From positions 1 through 64,000 of the forward strand of contig CANCHK010000002.1 of NCBI GenBank assembly GCA_947377865.1: 64,000 nucleotides of DNA. Direction: 5' to 3'. The notes under the pieces are model-generated. The model had not been told where the DNA came from. It worked only from the letters and a program-made list of their open reading frames with translations, and did not search any database. This DNA comes from Opitutia bacterium (GTDB lineage Bacteria; Verrucomicrobiota; Verrucomicrobiia; Opitutales; UBA953). Position 1 is the stretch's first letter. Each line of letters starts with the position of its first letter. A program made the position numbers and the translations under genes. This document shows, one piece after another, positions 62,334-64,000 of the stretch.

Positions 62334-64000
62334 AGTCCAAAGGGTGCTCTTCTCCATCGGCGAAAAAGCTGCGGGCTTCGAGACGGAGTGAACAGCCGAG
62401 CGCGGTGACGAAAGTGATGTCGGAGCCTGTGGCGGTGATGCGCCGGCACCACGACGGTTCCTTAGATCCATAATGGGTCGAGTGCCACCCTTCCCCGCCA
62501 TCGGGCAGCGCAGTGACAGTTTCCTCCGTCGAAGGCGCGGAACAGGCGATGGTCAACTGCTCGAGCCCTTCGCGCGTGCGACCATGCCAGCGTAGTGTGC
62601 AACGTCCGGACTGGCCTACGAGTCCGATAAGGCGATCGACAATGACGAAGCCGTTCGCGAGCCGCAGGACCCGGCGCGTCGCCTTGAAGCCGGGAAACCC
62701 GAGGTGCGAAGCCCGCGCGCCATCGAACTGAGGATGCACATCGCAGGTAGTCCAGGGGAGCCAGAGGAAGCGACCGGCGCGCCGCATGGTGTCGGCGTCG
62801 CCGACGGTGACGAGATTATGGAAACGAGAACCGGCGAACCCATCCCAGCCACCAGGTGCGTTATACGAATAGGTGCCGGGGTCTTCGGCGACCCACTCCC
62901 CATCCCAACGAAGCGAGACGTGTAACTGGTCCGCGTGCGAAGGACGCGTACAGAAACGGGTCGGCGCCCGGAAGAAGAGCGATCCGCGGGAATGTCGGAA
63001 TCCGAAAATGCCGGCCGTCGGAAAAGTGGCCGCCGCTTGGACCGAAGGTGCGGCACTCGCGGCAACGGGACCGAGCAGCAATAACGCTGTTTCGTCCCAA
63101 GGGCCAGAGGAGAGGCGTTCGCCTTTGAACAGCGCGAGGGCCGCACCGATCGCGGGTCGGAAATCTTCGTAGCCACAGCCGCTCAGGGGAAAGAGATGCG
63201 CGCCATCATCGGCCCCATAGCGCGGGACGGTGCCATCCTCCTCGAGCAGCGTGGCCAAGAAATCCGTCGCGGCGATGGCCTGGGCACGGACCGCTTCGGG
63301 CAAGGTGTCGTGGACGGAGCGCTCGACAAGCTCCGACCAAGTCAGCAGCTGCAGCAAGAGGCGATGGTAGTTCGAAGAGTGCTGGCTGAAGCCGCCATCC
63401 GGGCCGATGAGCTCGGCGCACTGCTTGGCGAGCGCGGCCATGCCCGTCTGATACCATTCGGAAGATCCCGCCAAGTCGGGCCAGAACGTCGCGATCGTCT
63501 GCAGGCCGATCGCCTCCGAAATGCCGTGGTTGTTCTGCTGGGAGAGCGCGTAATCGAGATGGAAACGGATGCGGCGACCGGTGACATCAGCCAGCCGGGC
63601 GACAAGCGTCAGCCGGTCGTCGGTTGTGGCCGGATGATCGCGGAAGGCCTGCGCCGCGAACGTGACCGCGATCAGCCGCAAGGCAGCTTCCTGGCCGCAC
63701 ATCCAATTGGGACCACGGTTGGGCGGATTGCGCGCCATCCAATCCTCGAGCGTCGCCCAAAACAGCTCGACGTGGCGATTATTCCCGTCGCGCAGCCAGG
63801 CGCGGACAAGGGAGTAGGCCCAAGCGAAACGGGAAAGCTCCCATACGCCCTTGATGTCATCGGATCCTGCGTCGCGCTGACGTGACCAATGCGCGAAGGG
63901 GTCCGTCGAACGTCCGGTGAGGACGCTACGCGTCCAACGGTCCGGGCGGCCCACTTCGACGAGCTGATGGGAGAACACCCGGGCGTAGCCGCGGGCGAAC
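62329..64000 (-). CDS. Heparinase II/III family protein, N-terminus outside window
   Basis: At least 556 residues; the frame stays open to the window edge, so the GTG at 63978 given by the track is not a start. The N-terminal alpha-helical toroid shows WELSRFAWAYSLVRAWL and QNNHGISEAIGLQTIATFW. The C-terminal beta-sheet domain has FRHSRGSLFFRAP, PSHADQLHVSLRWDGEW and RFHNLVTVGD, with the His residues expected of uronic-acid polysaccharide lyases. It may trim or recycle the glycan made here, as lyases in alginate-type loci do. Its stop codon is part of a hairpin repeat. Confidence 0.88.
   Translation of the reverse strand, partial: FARGYARVFSHQLVEVGRPDRWTRSVLTGRSTDPFAHWSRQRDAGSDDIKGVWELSRFAWAYSLVRAWLRDGNNRHVELFWATLEDWMARNPPNRGPNWMCGQEAALRLIAVTFAAQAFRDHPATTDDRLTLVARLADVTGRRIRFHLDYALSQQNNHGISEAIGLQTIATFWPDLAGSSEWYQTGMAALAKQCAELIGPDGGFSQHSSNYHRLLLQLLTWSELVERSVHDTLPEAVRAQAIAATDFLATLLEEDGTVPRYGADDGAHLFPLSGCGYEDFRPAIGAALALFKGERLSSGPWDETALLLLGPVAASAAPSVQAAATFPTAGIFGFRHSRGSLFFRAPTRFCTRPSHADQLHVSLRWDGEWVAEDPGTYSYNAPGGWDGFAGSRFHNLVTVGDADTMRRAGRFLWLPWTTCDVHPQFDGARASHLGFPGFKATRRVLRLANGFVIVDRLIGLVGQSGRCTLRWHGRTREGLEQLTIACSAPSTEETVTALPDGGEGWHSTHYGSKEPSWCRRITATGSDITFVTALGCSLRLEARSFFADGEEHPLDW

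Overview
The window looks like a high-GC Gram-negative chromosome. My best guess is Verrucomicrobiota, probably Opitutae-like. This is an inference from the DUF4838 protein, the EpsI-like exosortase-associated protein, the free-standing four-helix-bundle (23S intervening-sequence type) genes and the dense intergenic palindromic repeats; there is no rRNA to confirm it. I found no tRNA, rRNA, CRISPR array or transposase gene.

Layout. (1) 1-5.3 kb: two housekeeping genes on the plus strand, tyrS and dnaE. (2) 5.3-15.2 kb: glycosyltransferases (GT10-like, GT4, GT2-like), an FkbM methyltransferase fused to a GT11-like fucosyltransferase, UDP-xylose synthase plus UDP-glucose dehydrogenase, a methyltransferase, a Gfo/Idh/MocA oxidoreductase and a frameshifted four-helix-bundle gene. 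(3) 15.3-20.9 kb: a phosphoglycosyltransferase coupled to a DUF4838 protein, then a repeat island carrying a DUF3800 gene, a candidate structured RNA and a methyltransferase. (4) 21-44.1 kb: a long minus-strand surface-glycan operon. It contains a dTDP-3-amino-3,6-dideoxyhexose pathway (RmlA, RmlB, FdtA/QdtA-like, FdtB/QdtB-like, a broken acetyltransferase and a formyltransferase with ankyrin repeats), an FkbH-ACP-GNAT-VOC module, a DprE1/DprE2/UbiA-HAD set that predicts polyprenyl-phospho-arabinofuranose, a Wzx flippase and an acyltransferase. (5) 44.3-64 kb: a second four-helix-bundle gene between inverted repeats, then asparagine synthetase, a CapK-like ligase, EpsI-like protein, NeuD-type acyltransferase, a KASIII/ACP/SDR/ligase acyl-building module, a Wzy/WaaL-like protein, an ACP/HAD/ATP-grasp set, GT4 enzymes, WecB and a partial heparinase II/III protein.

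Together regions 2-5 read as one large O-antigen or exopolysaccharide locus: nucleotide-sugar synthesis, priming by the PglC/WcaJ-like transferase, assembly by many GT2/GT4 enzymes, flipping by Wzx, polymerisation or ligation by the Wzy/WaaL protein, and decoration with formyl, acyl and possibly arabinofuranosyl groups. Start/stop overlaps (ATGA) are common, so long polycistronic transcription is likely.

The most unusual feature is the intergenic DNA. Many gaps are filled by mosaics of four repeat types: an octamer array (GTTGACCA-like), short hairpins with 9-bp stems and 3-nt loops bounded by GGTAG/CTACC, a CACGTG-containing leader that sits directly before start codons, and a nested palindrome with GGGG arrays and TTTGCAC iterons. 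Repeat sequence even supplies some stop codons. Both four-helix-bundle genes and the DUF3800 gene lie inside such mosaics.
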